From positions 11,550 through 75,549 of the forward strand of contig CAYVQC010000015.1 of the NCBI GenBank assembly GCA_964453995.1: 64,000 bases of DNA, given 5' to 3'. The position numbers were made by a program, and so were the translations under genes. Of this stretch, positions 39,181 to 48,231 are shown one piece after another. This DNA comes from SKVR01 sp964453995. GTDB lineage: Bacteria; Bacteroidota; Bacteroidia; Bacteroidales; UBA7960. Position 1 is the stretch's first letter. Each line of letters starts with the position of its first letter. Under the pieces are notes generated by a model that saw only the letters and a list, made by a program, of their open reading frames with translations, did not search any database and was not told where the DNA came from.

Positions 39181-39445
39181 CTTTATCCATTGCCGGCAGT
39201 TTCAACTGCCGGCAATGGTCATTTTCTCCCTCTTTTTCCATGACTTAAGCCCCTTACAGAATATCTTTCCACGACGCTGACATCATTTGCTGGCGCTGAT
39301 GAACTCTGGCGCGCAGCGCCGAAGATTCCCCTGCTATAATCACCCGTTGGCTTAAGCCAACGGCAAGGGAAACGTCCCTTCAAACAATCTTTTTCCCCTC
39401 CATTAGAAAGCACTGACTTTATCCATTGCCGGCAACTTCAACTTT
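39181..39445. repeat. Cluster of inverted and direct repeats between helicase and P-type ATPase genes
   Basis: A perfect 14-bp stem (39187-39200 with 39205-39218, 4-base loop) lies 38 bp after the helicase stop. The same 18-base start, CTTTATCCATTGCCGGCA, recurs at 39417. Between the two copies lies a perfect 20-bp palindrome at 39344-39363 (CCGTTGGCTT plus its complement). The gap from 39150 to 39666 has no credible gene. These look like REP/MITE-type intergenic repeats, and the first stem may also act as a terminator. Confidence 0.7.
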
Positions 39446-39666
39446 TCCCCGGCACGTAAAAAATATCAAGAACAGAAGACTCCCCTTTTTATCTAAAACC
39501 AACGCACAGGAAACAATTCATGCCTTTCCCCAAGGCCTCAACATATTGTTTGTTTTGCTATTAAATTATTACAAAACCCCTTATTTCAAAGGTAAAACAC
39601 CGTTTAAATTGATTATATTCGCATTCAATCAGAACTTTGTAGTGGAAATAGAAAAACAGAACATGT

Positions 39667-42357
39667 ATGGCCGAAGAGAATGATAAGCAGAAAACCCGTT
39701 GGCACGCCATGGAAGCCAATGATGTGCTCAAAGATTTGGATGTAACAGCCGAGAATGGGCTGGATGAAGAAAAAGTAAAAGAAAGACTCGACAAATACGG
39801 CAAGAATGAACTGCCTAAAGGAAAAAAACGTTCGTGGTGGAAAAGATTACTCATGCAATTCCATAACGTTTTGATCTACGTACTGCTTGCATCAGCAGTT
39901 ATTACGGGTCTGATGGAACATTACATCGACATGTGGGTAATCCTTGCCGTAGTAATTATCAATGCATTGATCGGTTATATCCAGGAGGGCAAGGCGGAAA
40001 GAGCCCTTGAAAGCATTCGGGAAATGCTCTCCCTTGATGCGGAAGTGATCCGCAATGGTGAAAAGAAAACCATTGATGCCGAAGAACTTGTTCCCGGTGA
40101 CGTGGTATTCTTAAAATCGGGAAATAAAATACCAGCCGACATACGACTTATCAATACTAAGGATTTGCGTGTGGAAGAGTCTCCCCTTACTGGCGAATCA
40201 ACGGCTGTAGACAAGTCTACTGATCCGGTGGAAGAAGATGCCATTACCGGAGATCGCACCTCTATGGCATTTTCGGGTACTGTAGTTACCTATGGAAAGG
40301 CAACGGGTGTGGTAGTTGCAACAGGCGTAGATACAGAGATTGGGAGAATCAATAAAATGATCTCCGAGGTAGAGGAAATTACAACCCCCTTGTTAAAGCA
40401 AATAGAAAAATTCGGCAAGTGGCTCTCAGTGATAATCCTGGGGATTACAGGAGCCTTCTTTGCCTTTGGCTATTTCTTCCGCGAGTACGATATCAGCGAA
40501 TTGTTTCTCGTGGCCATCGGACTAATTGTAGCCTCTATTCCTGAAGGGTTGCCTGCCATCATGACCATAACACTGGCTATCGGGGTGCAGCGTATGGCCC
40601 GGCGCAATGCCATCATACGCCGCCTGCCTTCTGTTGAAACGCTGGGTTCTGTAAATATAATCTGCTCCGATAAGACCGGAACTCTTACACGCAACGAAAT
40701 GACGGCCAGAACCGTAATAACTGCTGATGAAGTATATTCGGTTGAAGGAACAGGATATGAACCCGAAGGAAAAATATTGCTCAACGAAAAAGAAATAAAT
40801 CCGAAGGAGGATGATCAGGTATTATGGCAGCTGCTGAGAGCCATTCGTGTATGCAACAATTCTGAAATTGGTGAAAAAGACGGGAAATGGAAGGTTACCG
40901 GTACCCCTACCGAAGGGGCACTGCTGACACTGAGCTATAAGGCCGGACTTAAAGATTTCAAACCCGAACGCCTCGACCATATCCCCTTTGAGTCTGACCA
41001 TAAATATATGGCCACCCTTAATAAGGTCGATGATGATGTGTTTATCTTTATGACCGGCGCACCCGAGCGTGTGCTTGACATGTGCGACAAACAGCTCACC
41101 AAAGACGGAGAAAAAGAACTTGACCTTGATTTTTGGGAAAAAAAGCTTGATGAAGTTGCCTCCAAAGGCCAGAGGATGCTGGCTGCTGCTTTAAGAAAGG
41201 CCGACCCCGACAGGAAAGAGATTGAAAAGGACGATCTGAAGAAAAGCAAAACTTTCCTTGGCGTAATCGGCATTATTGATCCGCCGCGTAAGGAAGTAAT
41301 TGAGGCCATTAAAGAGTGTAAGGAAGCAGGTGTAACAGTTAAAATGATCACCGGAGACCATGCTGTTACAGCGCGGGCTATTGGTAAAGAGATTGGCATT
41401 GGAGACGGGGAAAAGGTAATGACTGGCAAGGAACTGGAGGAGATGAGCGACGAAAAGATGAAGGAAATCGTGGAAGAATATGATGTGTACGCCCGCACCT
41501 CCCCCGAGCATAAGCTCAGGCTGGTCACAGCTCTCCAGGAAAACGGCCACCTTGCCGCCATGACAGGCGACGGAGTAAATGATGCCCCGGCCCTGAAAAA
41601 GGCCAATATTGGTATTGCTATGGGCATAAAAGGTACTGAGGTGAGTAAAGATGCATCAGAAATGGTGCTGGCCGACGATAATTTTGCCTCCATTGTAAAT
41701 GCCATAGAAGAAGGACGTACCGTTTACGACAATATCCGTAAGGCTCTTCTGTTCATCCTGCCTACAAACGGTGCTGAAGCACTGGTTCTGATGTCGGCCA
41801 TCCTGCTGGGAATCATCATGCCTATTACACCTGCCCAGATCTTGTGGGTAAATATGGTTACTGCGGTAACGCTTGCCCTTGCTCTCTCTTTTGAGCCCAT
41901 GGAAGATGAAGTAATGGAAAGAGATCCAAGGAAATCTGATGAACCCATCCTTGGAAAATATTTTATCTGGCGAATCGGTTTTGTTTCCTTTCTCATTGGC
42001 GGGATGACGCTGGCCATGTTCAATTACATCCAATCGATGGAAATGAGCCAGGAAATAGCCAGAACCATTGCTGTTAACACCCTTGTTGCCGGACAGTTGT
42101 TTTACCTGTTCAACTGCAGAAAGATGAAGCAGCCAAGTCTTGGAAAAGGTTTCTTCGGTAATAAGTATGCCTTTATTGCTGTAGGGGCGCTGGCCGCTCT
42201 CCAGCTGCTGTTCGTTTATGTTCCTTTTATGAATACTTTTTTTGGAACAGAACCCATTGACGCTGCTTTGTGGTTGTATCCGTTAGCGGCCGGCTTACTG
42301 GTATTTATGGTGGTAGAATTGGAGAAATTCATCATTCAAAGGATCAAAAAGAACTAA
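39667..42357 (+). CDS. P-type cation-transporting ATPase (P2 class)
   Basis: An 896-residue pump with the full P2 plan. The N-terminal cation-ATPase domain covers residues ~10-80. The actuator motif is SPLTGES (~173). TM4 carries the IPEGLPA segment (metal-coordinating region). The phosphorylation site is CSDKTGTLTRNEMT with Asp near 338. The nucleotide-binding domain follows, with hinge MTGDGVNDAPAL (~636). The C-terminal TM bundle ends with IQRIKKN. The PEGLP core is typical of Ca2+/Na+/K+-type P2 ATPases rather than heavy-metal P1B pumps. The ion is not certain; Ca2+ or Na+ efflux is likely. It is transcribed alone, convergent with the betaine-binding gene. Confidence 0.93.
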   Translation: MAEENDKQKTRWHAMEANDVLKDLDVTAENGLDEEKVKERLDKYGKNELPKGKKRSWWKRLLMQFHNVLIYVLLASAVITGLMEHYIDMWVILAVVIINALIGYIQEGKAERALESIREMLSLDAEVIRNGEKKTIDAEELVPGDVVFLKSGNKIPADIRLINTKDLRVEESPLTGESTAVDKSTDPVEEDAITGDRTSMAFSGTVVTYGKATGVVVATGVDTEIGRINKMISEVEEITTPLLKQIEKFGKWLSVIILGITGAFFAFGYFFREYDISELFLVAIGLIVASIPEGLPAIMTITLAIGVQRMARRNAIIRRLPSVETLGSVNIICSDKTGTLTRNEMTARTVITADEVYSVEGTGYEPEGKILLNEKEINPKEDDQVLWQLLRAIRVCNNSEIGEKDGKWKVTGTPTEGALLTLSYKAGLKDFKPERLDHIPFESDHKYMATLNKVDDDVFIFMTGAPERVLDMCDKQLTKDGEKELDLDFWEKKLDEVASKGQRMLAAALRKADPDRKEIEKDDLKKSKTFLGVIGIIDPPRKEVIEAIKECKEAGVTVKMITGDHAVTARAIGKEIGIGDGEKVMTGKELEEMSDEKMKEIVEEYDVYARTSPEHKLRLVTALQENGHLAAMTGDGVNDAPALKKANIGIAMGIKGTEVSKDASEMVLADDNFASIVNAIEEGRTVYDNIRKALLFILPTNGAEALVLMSAILLGIIMPITPAQILWVNMVTAVTLALALSFEPMEDEVMERDPRKSDEPILGKYFIWRIGFVSFLIGGMTLAMFNYIQSMEMSQEIARTIAVNTLVAGQLFYLFNCRKMKQPSLGKGFFGNKYAFIAVGALAALQLLFVYVPFMNTFFGTEPIDAALWLYPLAAGLLVFMVVELEKFIIQRIKKN

Positions 42358-42385
42358 CAGGCCAAAGCCTGCGAATCAATCCTTC

Positions 42386-43258
42386 TTACATGATCTTCTT
42401 CCTCTCGGGCCCCAAACCCCGGGTCCATTGGTTTACAACAAATTCATTGCTCTGGATCCACTTTTTCACCCCTTCCAGCGGATCGGTGCTGAGGTGCATT
42501 TCAAACAACAAAGAATTCATCTGCCGTTGGTTGAGGATCATCCTGTCGAGAAAAGTTGCCACATGAGGATGCTCCCCGGCAAAACCTGCTCTTGCAATGC
42601 TATAGATCTGCTCTTCGGCCATATAGATCATTTGAGGGTCTTCCAGAAACTTCAGGTCATACCTGAAGAAGAGCCAGTGCGGCTCCCAGCCAGTAATAAC
42701 AATATCTTCCTGTTTTTGCACCGCAGACCTTAGTTTCTCGGCCATTTGTTCTTCCGACAATACAAGCAGTTCATTGGAAAGCTCATAGGCCTGCAGAGCA
42801 TCCCTGGTAAATTGCATAATCCCTGCGGTGCTGTCAATCCCTGCCACAGGCCCCTGGTAATAGTTGCGCAGTTGCCCGATACTGTCAATTTCCATGTATA
42901 ATGGCACTACCAGGCCGGTACGGGCTGGCTGATAGTTCATCCCCAGTACTTCTAGCTGACCTTCATACAACTCAATGTATGCACTGTGGGTGGCAGGAAG
43001 CCAGGTATCCAGGAAAACATCGGCATCTCCCGAAGCAAGGTTGTTGAATATCTCATCTACCTGGGTCATGCGTGTTGTTACTTTGAAATCCATATCCCGC
43101 TCCAGCAAGGTAGCAGCAAGGTAGGTAAGCGCCATACTTTCTGACCAATCGGTATAAAGAACTTTTATTTCCCGCTGTTCACTTACATCCTTCTGCGATG
43201 GTGAAGTGCACCCCCCCAGCAAAAGCCCTGTCAATATCAATCCTAAAATCTTTCTCAT
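42386..43258 (-). CDS. OpuAC-like glycine betaine/proline-betaine binding lipoprotein
   Basis: A 290-residue substrate-binding protein starting at 43258. I reject the TTG six bases upstream. It has a lipobox LLGGC (Cys17). The mature part matches the OpuAC family: KVLYTDWSESMALTYL, FLDTWLPATHSAY, the Trp-rich ITGWEPHWLF and a final DPLEGVKKWIQ helix. Aromatic residues of this kind form the cage for quaternary amines. No partner ATPase or permease of an ABC system is visible in the window; an N gap starts 48 bp upstream of the start. It belongs to the minus-strand group with the Usp and BCCT genes. Confidence 0.88.
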   Translation of the reverse strand: MRKILGLILTGLLLGGCTSPSQKDVSEQREIKVLYTDWSESMALTYLAATLLERDMDFKVTTRMTQVDEIFNNLASGDADVFLDTWLPATHSAYIELYEGQLEVLGMNYQPARTGLVVPLYMEIDSIGQLRNYYQGPVAGIDSTAGIMQFTRDALQAYELSNELLVLSEEQMAEKLRSAVQKQEDIVITGWEPHWLFFRYDLKFLEDPQMIYMAEEQIYSIARAGFAGEHPHVATFLDRMILNQRQMNSLLFEMHLSTDPLEGVKKWIQSNEFVVNQWTRGLGPERKKIM

Positions 43259-43306
43259 AGTCAAATACTTTTTTTCAGTAGCGTCTGTAATTAACTGACA
43301 TGATAT

Positions 43307-43406
43307 NNNNNNNNNNNNNNNNNNNNNNNNNNNNNNNNNNNNNNNNNNNNNNNNNNNNNNNNNNNNNNNNNNNNNNNNNNNNNNNNNNNNNNNNNNNNNN
43401 NNNNNN
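43307..43406. other. Scaffold gap (100 N) between osmolyte genes
   Basis: Exactly 100 Ns between the binding-protein gene and the Usp gene. True length is unknown, so genes could be missing here. Confidence 0.98.
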
Positions 43407-43434
43407 ATTGAGGCAACAGTTTACTGTTTACACA

Positions 43435-44352
43435 TCATTCAAACAATGCTTTAAAGAAGCCTACGAATTTTTTCACATCCTTCACAATCATGACCGGTAC
43501 ATTTTTTTCAACGCCAGCCAGTTTCTCCGAGGTACTATCCATGATAATATTGGCCAGTTGCGACTTAAGCCTGGTTCCGGTTATGACCAGATCAACATGG
43601 TTTCTTACGGCATAATTGTAAAGCGATTGGGCCTCATCTCCCTTAAGATCTACAGTATAATCAAATGGAATATCAGCCGGCAACTTATACTTTTCGGTAA
43701 ACTTCGCAAATTGTTTATGCATATGAGATTCGAGTTGCTTTTTTAGCTTTTGGGCCGCCTGAGCAGTTTGTTCTGAAAAATAATTGTAAGGCAGTTTGTA
43801 AACATTATGAAACTCGATGCCGGCACCGGTAACCTCTTGTATATACCGGGCCATTTGAAACGCGATTACTGAAGGGCTGGCAAAATTGGTTCGTACCATG
43901 ATACGCGTAAAACGATAGGATGAAGTTTCACTGATGAGCAACACAGCTGAGGGGATCAACCCGATGATCTTTTTCACCACACCACCTTCTCCCACATATC
44001 CGATCTTTTTGCCCATGACGGCAATATCCGTTTTATTCTTCTGGGCGTATTTCACAATTTTCTCTACTGTCAGCCCCTCTTCCACTACAATATTGGGTGG
44101 CAAGCTATTAGCATGAAGATAGTACTCCTGAACTTTGTCTTCAATTTCATCCCTGAGGATGTCTTTCAGGGGTCTGTCGGTATCCATTATGGCATCATTG
44201 ATTTCCTCGGGGATCTCATAGGTATCCATAACATGAATGAAGGTAATGGAGACGGGCTTAAAAGTCTCTACCATAAAATTGGCATATCCTATCAACGACT
44301 CATCCATTTCGGTGAGGTCCAGGCAAATCAGTATATTATCAAATTTGAACAT
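43435..44352 (-). CDS. Tandem universal stress protein (UspA family)
   Basis: A 305-residue protein with two Usp-like alpha/beta domains. The first spans about residues 1-145 and begins FKFDNILICLDLTEMDESL, with DIAVMGKKIGY. The second spans ~150-290, beginning RFTRIMVRTNFAS and ending LVITGTRLKSQ and VPVMIVKDVKKF. The classical ATP-binding G-2x-G-9x-G-S motif is only partly kept, so nucleotide binding is uncertain. The gene starts 12 bp after the stop of the BCCT carrier, so it is surely in its operon; this suggests it modulates the carrier or senses osmotic stress. Confidence 0.88.
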   Translation of the reverse strand: MFKFDNILICLDLTEMDESLIGYANFMVETFKPVSITFIHVMDTYEIPEEINDAIMDTDRPLKDILRDEIEDKVQEYYLHANSLPPNIVVEEGLTVEKIVKYAQKNKTDIAVMGKKIGYVGEGGVVKKIIGLIPSAVLLISETSSYRFTRIMVRTNFASPSVIAFQMARYIQEVTGAGIEFHNVYKLPYNYFSEQTAQAAQKLKKQLESHMHKQFAKFTEKYKLPADIPFDYTVDLKGDEAQSLYNYAVRNHVDLVITGTRLKSQLANIIMDSTSEKLAGVEKNVPVMIVKDVKKFVGFFKALFE

Positions 44353-44364
44353 AGCGCAGATGGT

Positions 44365-45981
44365 TTAGGATTTTTTTTCTCTTTTGTTAACCACATCAGA
44401 TACAATGTCGAGATACGATTTTCTTTCTTTTGCAAGATCATACCTGAGCAGTTTATAATACTCCTGCGATAATCCTTTGGTAAGGCTGTAGGTCATGATG
44501 ATCAGAATAATTGTAAAAGGCAACCCGGTAATAATGGATGCCGTTTGCAGTGCTCCCAGTCCACCACCAATAAGCAATACGGCAGCTACTCCTCCTTCGG
44601 TAAGTGCCCAAAAGATGCGCTGTGCAACGGGGGCATCCAGTTTGCCACCGGCGGTAAGACTATCGATAACCAGCGATCCGGAGTCGGAAGAAGTTACGAA
44701 AAAGCTTGTCACCAGTATAATACCCACTACCGAAGTAAAAGCACCTATGGGAAATTGGTCGAGAAGCACATAGAGGGAAGTTGCCACATTGTCCTGCACA
44801 GCCGAGGTAATATTGGCCAATCCATTAAGCTCGAGGAACAGGGCGGAGCCCCCAAAGGCCGACAGCCATAAAAAAGTAAGAATGGTAGGAACGATGAGCA
44901 CCCCAAGGATAAACTCACGGATAGTGCGCCCCCGGGAAATACGGGCAATAAACATTCCTACAAAAGGCGACCAGCTTATCCACCATGCCCAGTAAAATAC
45001 CGTCCAGCTTTTTTGCCAGTCGGATTGGGTGTAGGTTTCTGTCCAGAAACTCAATTCAAAGAAATTTTGAAGATACCCCCCGATGTTTTGCACAAAAGAA
45101 CTGAAAATAAATAACGAGGGACCTACAATAAGCATAAATAAAAGGAAAAACGCCCCGATAATGATGTTGAGCTGACTCAGTCGTTTTACACCATGGCTCA
45201 GCCCGGACACTACCGATGCAGTAGCTGCAAGGGTAATAAGACCGATAAGGATCACCTGCATATTTACAGTATCTGACCATCCCATAAGATGATGCAGACC
45301 GGCACTTACCTGCTGAACCCCAAGACCCAGGGAAGTAGCAAGTCCAAACAAGGTAGCTACCACAGCCAGTACATTGATGGTTTTTCCCAGCTTTCCATGG
45401 ATGCCTGGCCCAATCAGTGGATGAAATACAGAACTGATGGTAAGGGGTAACTTTTTATTGAATGTAAAAAAGGCCAACGACATGCCTACCAGCGCATAAA
45501 TACCCCATGCATGCAACCCCCAGTGCAAAAATGTAAAATGCATGGACCGGCGGGCTGCTTCTACGGTTTCACCAGGCCCTGTGGGTGGACTTACATAATG
45601 CAGGATGGGCTCCCCCACACTCCAGAACAGGATCCCGATTCCCATCCCTGCACTGAAAAGCATAGCAAACCATGATGCTTTTTTAAACTCAGGTTTGGCA
45701 GTCCGCCCGCCAAGTCGTATATTCCCAAATTTGCTGAAGGCAATGGAAAGGCAAAAAATCAGAAACAGGTTTACCGCCAGGATGAAAAACCAACCACCAT
45801 ACTCCGAAATGTTATCCTGTATGATGGTAAATACATGGCCCATAGGCTCACCCACCAGCAAGGTAATAGCTATAAAAAAAACGATTAATATGGATGAGGG
45901 CCAGAAAACCCACGGATCTATTTCAAAATATTTGTTGCTCTTAGTTGAAGTTACAGCCTTTTCTTCCTTCATCTTTTTCAT
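44365..45981 (-). CDS. BCCT-family betaine/carnitine/choline transporter
   Basis: A 538-residue, 12-TM secondary transporter; the start chosen is the ATG at 45981, because an upstream TTG only adds three residues. It shows the BCCT aromatic segment WTVFYWAWWISWSPFVGMF (TM8) and the GMGIGILFWSVGEP motif of TM3, both hallmarks of betaine/choline/carnitine carriers. Na+ coupling is usual for the family but cannot be fixed from sequence. It is the first gene of the minus-strand unit BCCT-Usp-gap-OpuAC, so the unit serves compatible-solute uptake. Confidence 0.94.
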   Translation of the reverse strand: MKKMKEEKAVTSTKSNKYFEIDPWVFWPSSILIVFFIAITLLVGEPMGHVFTIIQDNISEYGGWFFILAVNLFLIFCLSIAFSKFGNIRLGGRTAKPEFKKASWFAMLFSAGMGIGILFWSVGEPILHYVSPPTGPGETVEAARRSMHFTFLHWGLHAWGIYALVGMSLAFFTFNKKLPLTISSVFHPLIGPGIHGKLGKTINVLAVVATLFGLATSLGLGVQQVSAGLHHLMGWSDTVNMQVILIGLITLAATASVVSGLSHGVKRLSQLNIIIGAFFLLFMLIVGPSLFIFSSFVQNIGGYLQNFFELSFWTETYTQSDWQKSWTVFYWAWWISWSPFVGMFIARISRGRTIREFILGVLIVPTILTFLWLSAFGGSALFLELNGLANITSAVQDNVATSLYVLLDQFPIGAFTSVVGIILVTSFFVTSSDSGSLVIDSLTAGGKLDAPVAQRIFWALTEGGVAAVLLIGGGLGALQTASIITGLPFTIILIIMTYSLTKGLSQEYYKLLRYDLAKERKSYLDIVSDVVNKREKKS

Positions 45982-46478
45982 GTCTACCAAGCTTATATTT
46001 TACTTATGAAATATTGGTTTATTATTACAATACCATCACATTTTCAAACAAAAGTACAAAAACGATAGTGAAAAAAAAATCATAACCACTGGGAAAGGAC
46101 ACCGTACATTTTTATCTTTGCAGGTAGAACTGGTTGTATTACCAGGGGCAAAACAGTGTACAGGTATTCTATTAAGCACCTCATTTTGTGAATTCTGAAT
46201 GTTCTTCTACAGCGTTTCCTCCACCAACGGATTGCTGTAAATCCTTTGGCTGAGCTTTTTGTTACAAACCCTTCCCAATATTGGGGTGTTTCCCCGGCAA
46301 AACAGTGCAAGAGTGTTTTTCTTCCATACCACATTCCGGCTGGAAAAGACTTCTTTAACCCCTGATATAAAAACAAATACCTTTACTCCAGGCTGAAAAC
46401 CAGTTTTACATGCTGGCATTTTCATCCCTTTTAATGCTACTAATCCTTAACTATGATATCAAACTATATAATTTTATT
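45982..46478. promoter_or_regulatory. Divergent regulatory region with a plus-strand -7 element
   Basis: About 500 bases between the minus-strand BCCT gene and the plus-strand barrel gene. TATCTTTG at 46113-46120 is an exact TAnnTTTG match on the plus strand, followed by GCAG, which would give a 350-base leader to the barrel gene. No convincing gene was seen inside. Confidence 0.4.
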
Positions 46479-47741
46479 ATGAAAAACATTATACATTTTT
46501 CAATTGTCTATTTTTCAATAGCGGCCTGCCTGATGCTTTTCACACTGCCTTTACGATCGCAGGAAAGCGACGACGAAGATTATCTTAAACCTGGTGGCGC
46601 TTTGCGGCTCAATTTGGTTAGCCAACATTATGAGGAACCCTATGCACCCACAAGTACCTATGCCACTTTGGATACATGGCGACTGAATGTTAATGCAAAA
46701 TACAGCGGAGTTTTACTGGACTTCGAATACCGTTTTTATCCTTCTTTCAACACCCATTTTATCCATCATGGTTTCCTGGGATACCGCTTCACTGATGATC
46801 TGGAGATGCAACTGGGTGTTACCCGGGTTCCTTTTGGCAATCTGGATTACAACTCCAACAGCTGGTGGTTTCTGATCCCCTATTACATCGGCCTGGAGGA
46901 TGACTACGACATGGGTATCAAGTTCAATTACAGGGCTACTGATAAACTTGACCTTTCCCTTGCCTACTTCCGTCAATCCGATCCTGCTGGTCCTGCCTAT
47001 GGCAGTGCAAGCTTTGGGGGCCCTGGGCCAGGCACCTATTCTTACAATATCATTCCTGATAATGATGGTGTTGTATCAGAAACCGGAGTTCCCTCTTCCA
47101 TCAGGGAGATGAACCAATTCAACCTGCGCGCCGAATTAGATCTTGCCGAATATACCCAGGTTGGTTTTTCCGGGCAAATAAACGGGGTCTACAATTCGGT
47201 GTTACAGCAAACAGACTATGGCAATGCCTGGGCAGTGCACGCAAATGCTAATTATTATGGCTTCAATCTTAAGGTACAGTTTACCTCTTACAATTACAAA
47301 GCGCGTGATGATGAAGGCAATCTGCTGGAACGGGTGCAAATGGGCGCATATGGTGACCCGTACTACGACGATGGGGTGGCAGCCCGTGGAGATATAATTA
47401 CCGCAGCACTGGCTTACGACATACCGCTGCAATGGGGGCCCATCAGCAACATAAGGCCCTATTTCGATTACTCGATAATGACCAAAGAGGGCAGTCTTGT
47501 AAATGGAAATAATGATTTCAAATTCCAGAATTCCCTGATGATTGTACCGGGCTTTATGGTTACGGCAGGCAAGGTTTACACGTATGTGGATTTTGCTTTG
47601 GGCAAAAACCACCCGTGGCTTACCGATTCCTTTGGCACTGGCCTGGGAGCAGGACACCTGGACGAAGAGGGAAAACCCTTACCTCTGGTGGAACTGCCCT
47701 GGAATCTCAGGTTTAATATCAATATCGGATACTATTTCTGA
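46479..47741 (+). CDS. Putative outer-membrane beta-barrel (porin-like) protein
   Basis: A 420-residue protein from the ATG at 46479, chosen because it gives the signal peptide (MKNIIHFSIVYFSIAACLML then LPLRSQ). The mature chain has many alternating-hydrophobic, Tyr/Trp-rich strands (RLNLVSQHYEEPY, GVLLDFEYRFYP, LDLSLAYFRQ), and it ends in INIGYYF with a C-terminal Phe, the usual signal for outer-membrane barrel insertion. No single Pfam family was recognised; it resembles phosphate- or OprP/porin-like barrels. The gene is divergent from the betaine cluster. Its ligand is unknown. Confidence 0.75.
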   Translation: MKNIIHFSIVYFSIAACLMLFTLPLRSQESDDEDYLKPGGALRLNLVSQHYEEPYAPTSTYATLDTWRLNVNAKYSGVLLDFEYRFYPSFNTHFIHHGFLGYRFTDDLEMQLGVTRVPFGNLDYNSNSWWFLIPYYIGLEDDYDMGIKFNYRATDKLDLSLAYFRQSDPAGPAYGSASFGGPGPGTYSYNIIPDNDGVVSETGVPSSIREMNQFNLRAELDLAEYTQVGFSGQINGVYNSVLQQTDYGNAWAVHANANYYGFNLKVQFTSYNYKARDDEGNLLERVQMGAYGDPYYDDGVAARGDIITAALAYDIPLQWGPISNIRPYFDYSIMTKEGSLVNGNNDFKFQNSLMIVPGFMVTAGKVYTYVDFALGKNHPWLTDSFGTGLGAGHLDEEGKPLPLVELPWNLRFNINIGYYF

Positions 47742-47784
47742 TATTCCTATTCCTTTTACGGCAGGCGCTTCCTGCCTGGTCTGT

Positions 47785-48036
47785 TTACTGCTCCTCCTGT
47801 TCTCTGCGCTTTCTCACGTTTCTTCTCCAAAGCAGGTAAAAGACCACAATAAGCAAGGGTATGACCACGAAGAAAACGATATTTTCGGTAGATTCAAAAA
47901 AACCAACTGGCTCAGAAGTTTCCCGGGGGATATGGGTAGGTGATTGTGCCCATGTAATCCATGAAATAAGAGTAAGAAAGGTGGCTATCGCCAGGGTTCT
48001 GAACTGGTTATTTATTCTTTTCTTTAGTTTGTGCAT
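47785..48036 (-). CDS. Small membrane protein of unknown function
   Basis: The predicted product has 83 residues from an ATG at 48036 (starting MHKLKKRINNQF). An N-terminal signal/TM (about residues 14-30, ending WAQ) precedes a short periplasmic stretch (SPTHIPRETSEPVGFFES). A second TM (VFFVVIPLLIVVFYLLW) then leads to a basic and acidic tail (RRNVRKRREQEEQ). This is a typical bitopic small protein. It is convergent with the barrel gene, 43 bp apart. No family was recognised. Confidence 0.6.
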   Translation of the reverse strand: MHKLKKRINNQFRTLAIATFLTLISWITWAQSPTHIPRETSEPVGFFESTENIVFFVVIPLLIVVFYLLWRRNVRKRREQEEQ

Positions 48037-48231
48037 ATCATTTGCATTTAGTGTGTCAGTAGTGTCGGGCAAAAACCGGTAAAATTGTATTTCTGGTCAT
48101 TGCAACATTTGCCTTACACAGGGAAAACAGATACCGGCATAAAAAACACATTATAAATATTTTCCCGGCTATAATTTTTCATTAGTAATTACAACAACGC
48201 TGTGGGCTAATTGCTCAATGACATGGTTAAA

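Noticed and set aside
40935..41705. Minus-strand frame of 256 codons, very Ser-rich
   Set aside because: Antisense to the P-type ATPase; its composition is that of reverse-complement coding DNA.
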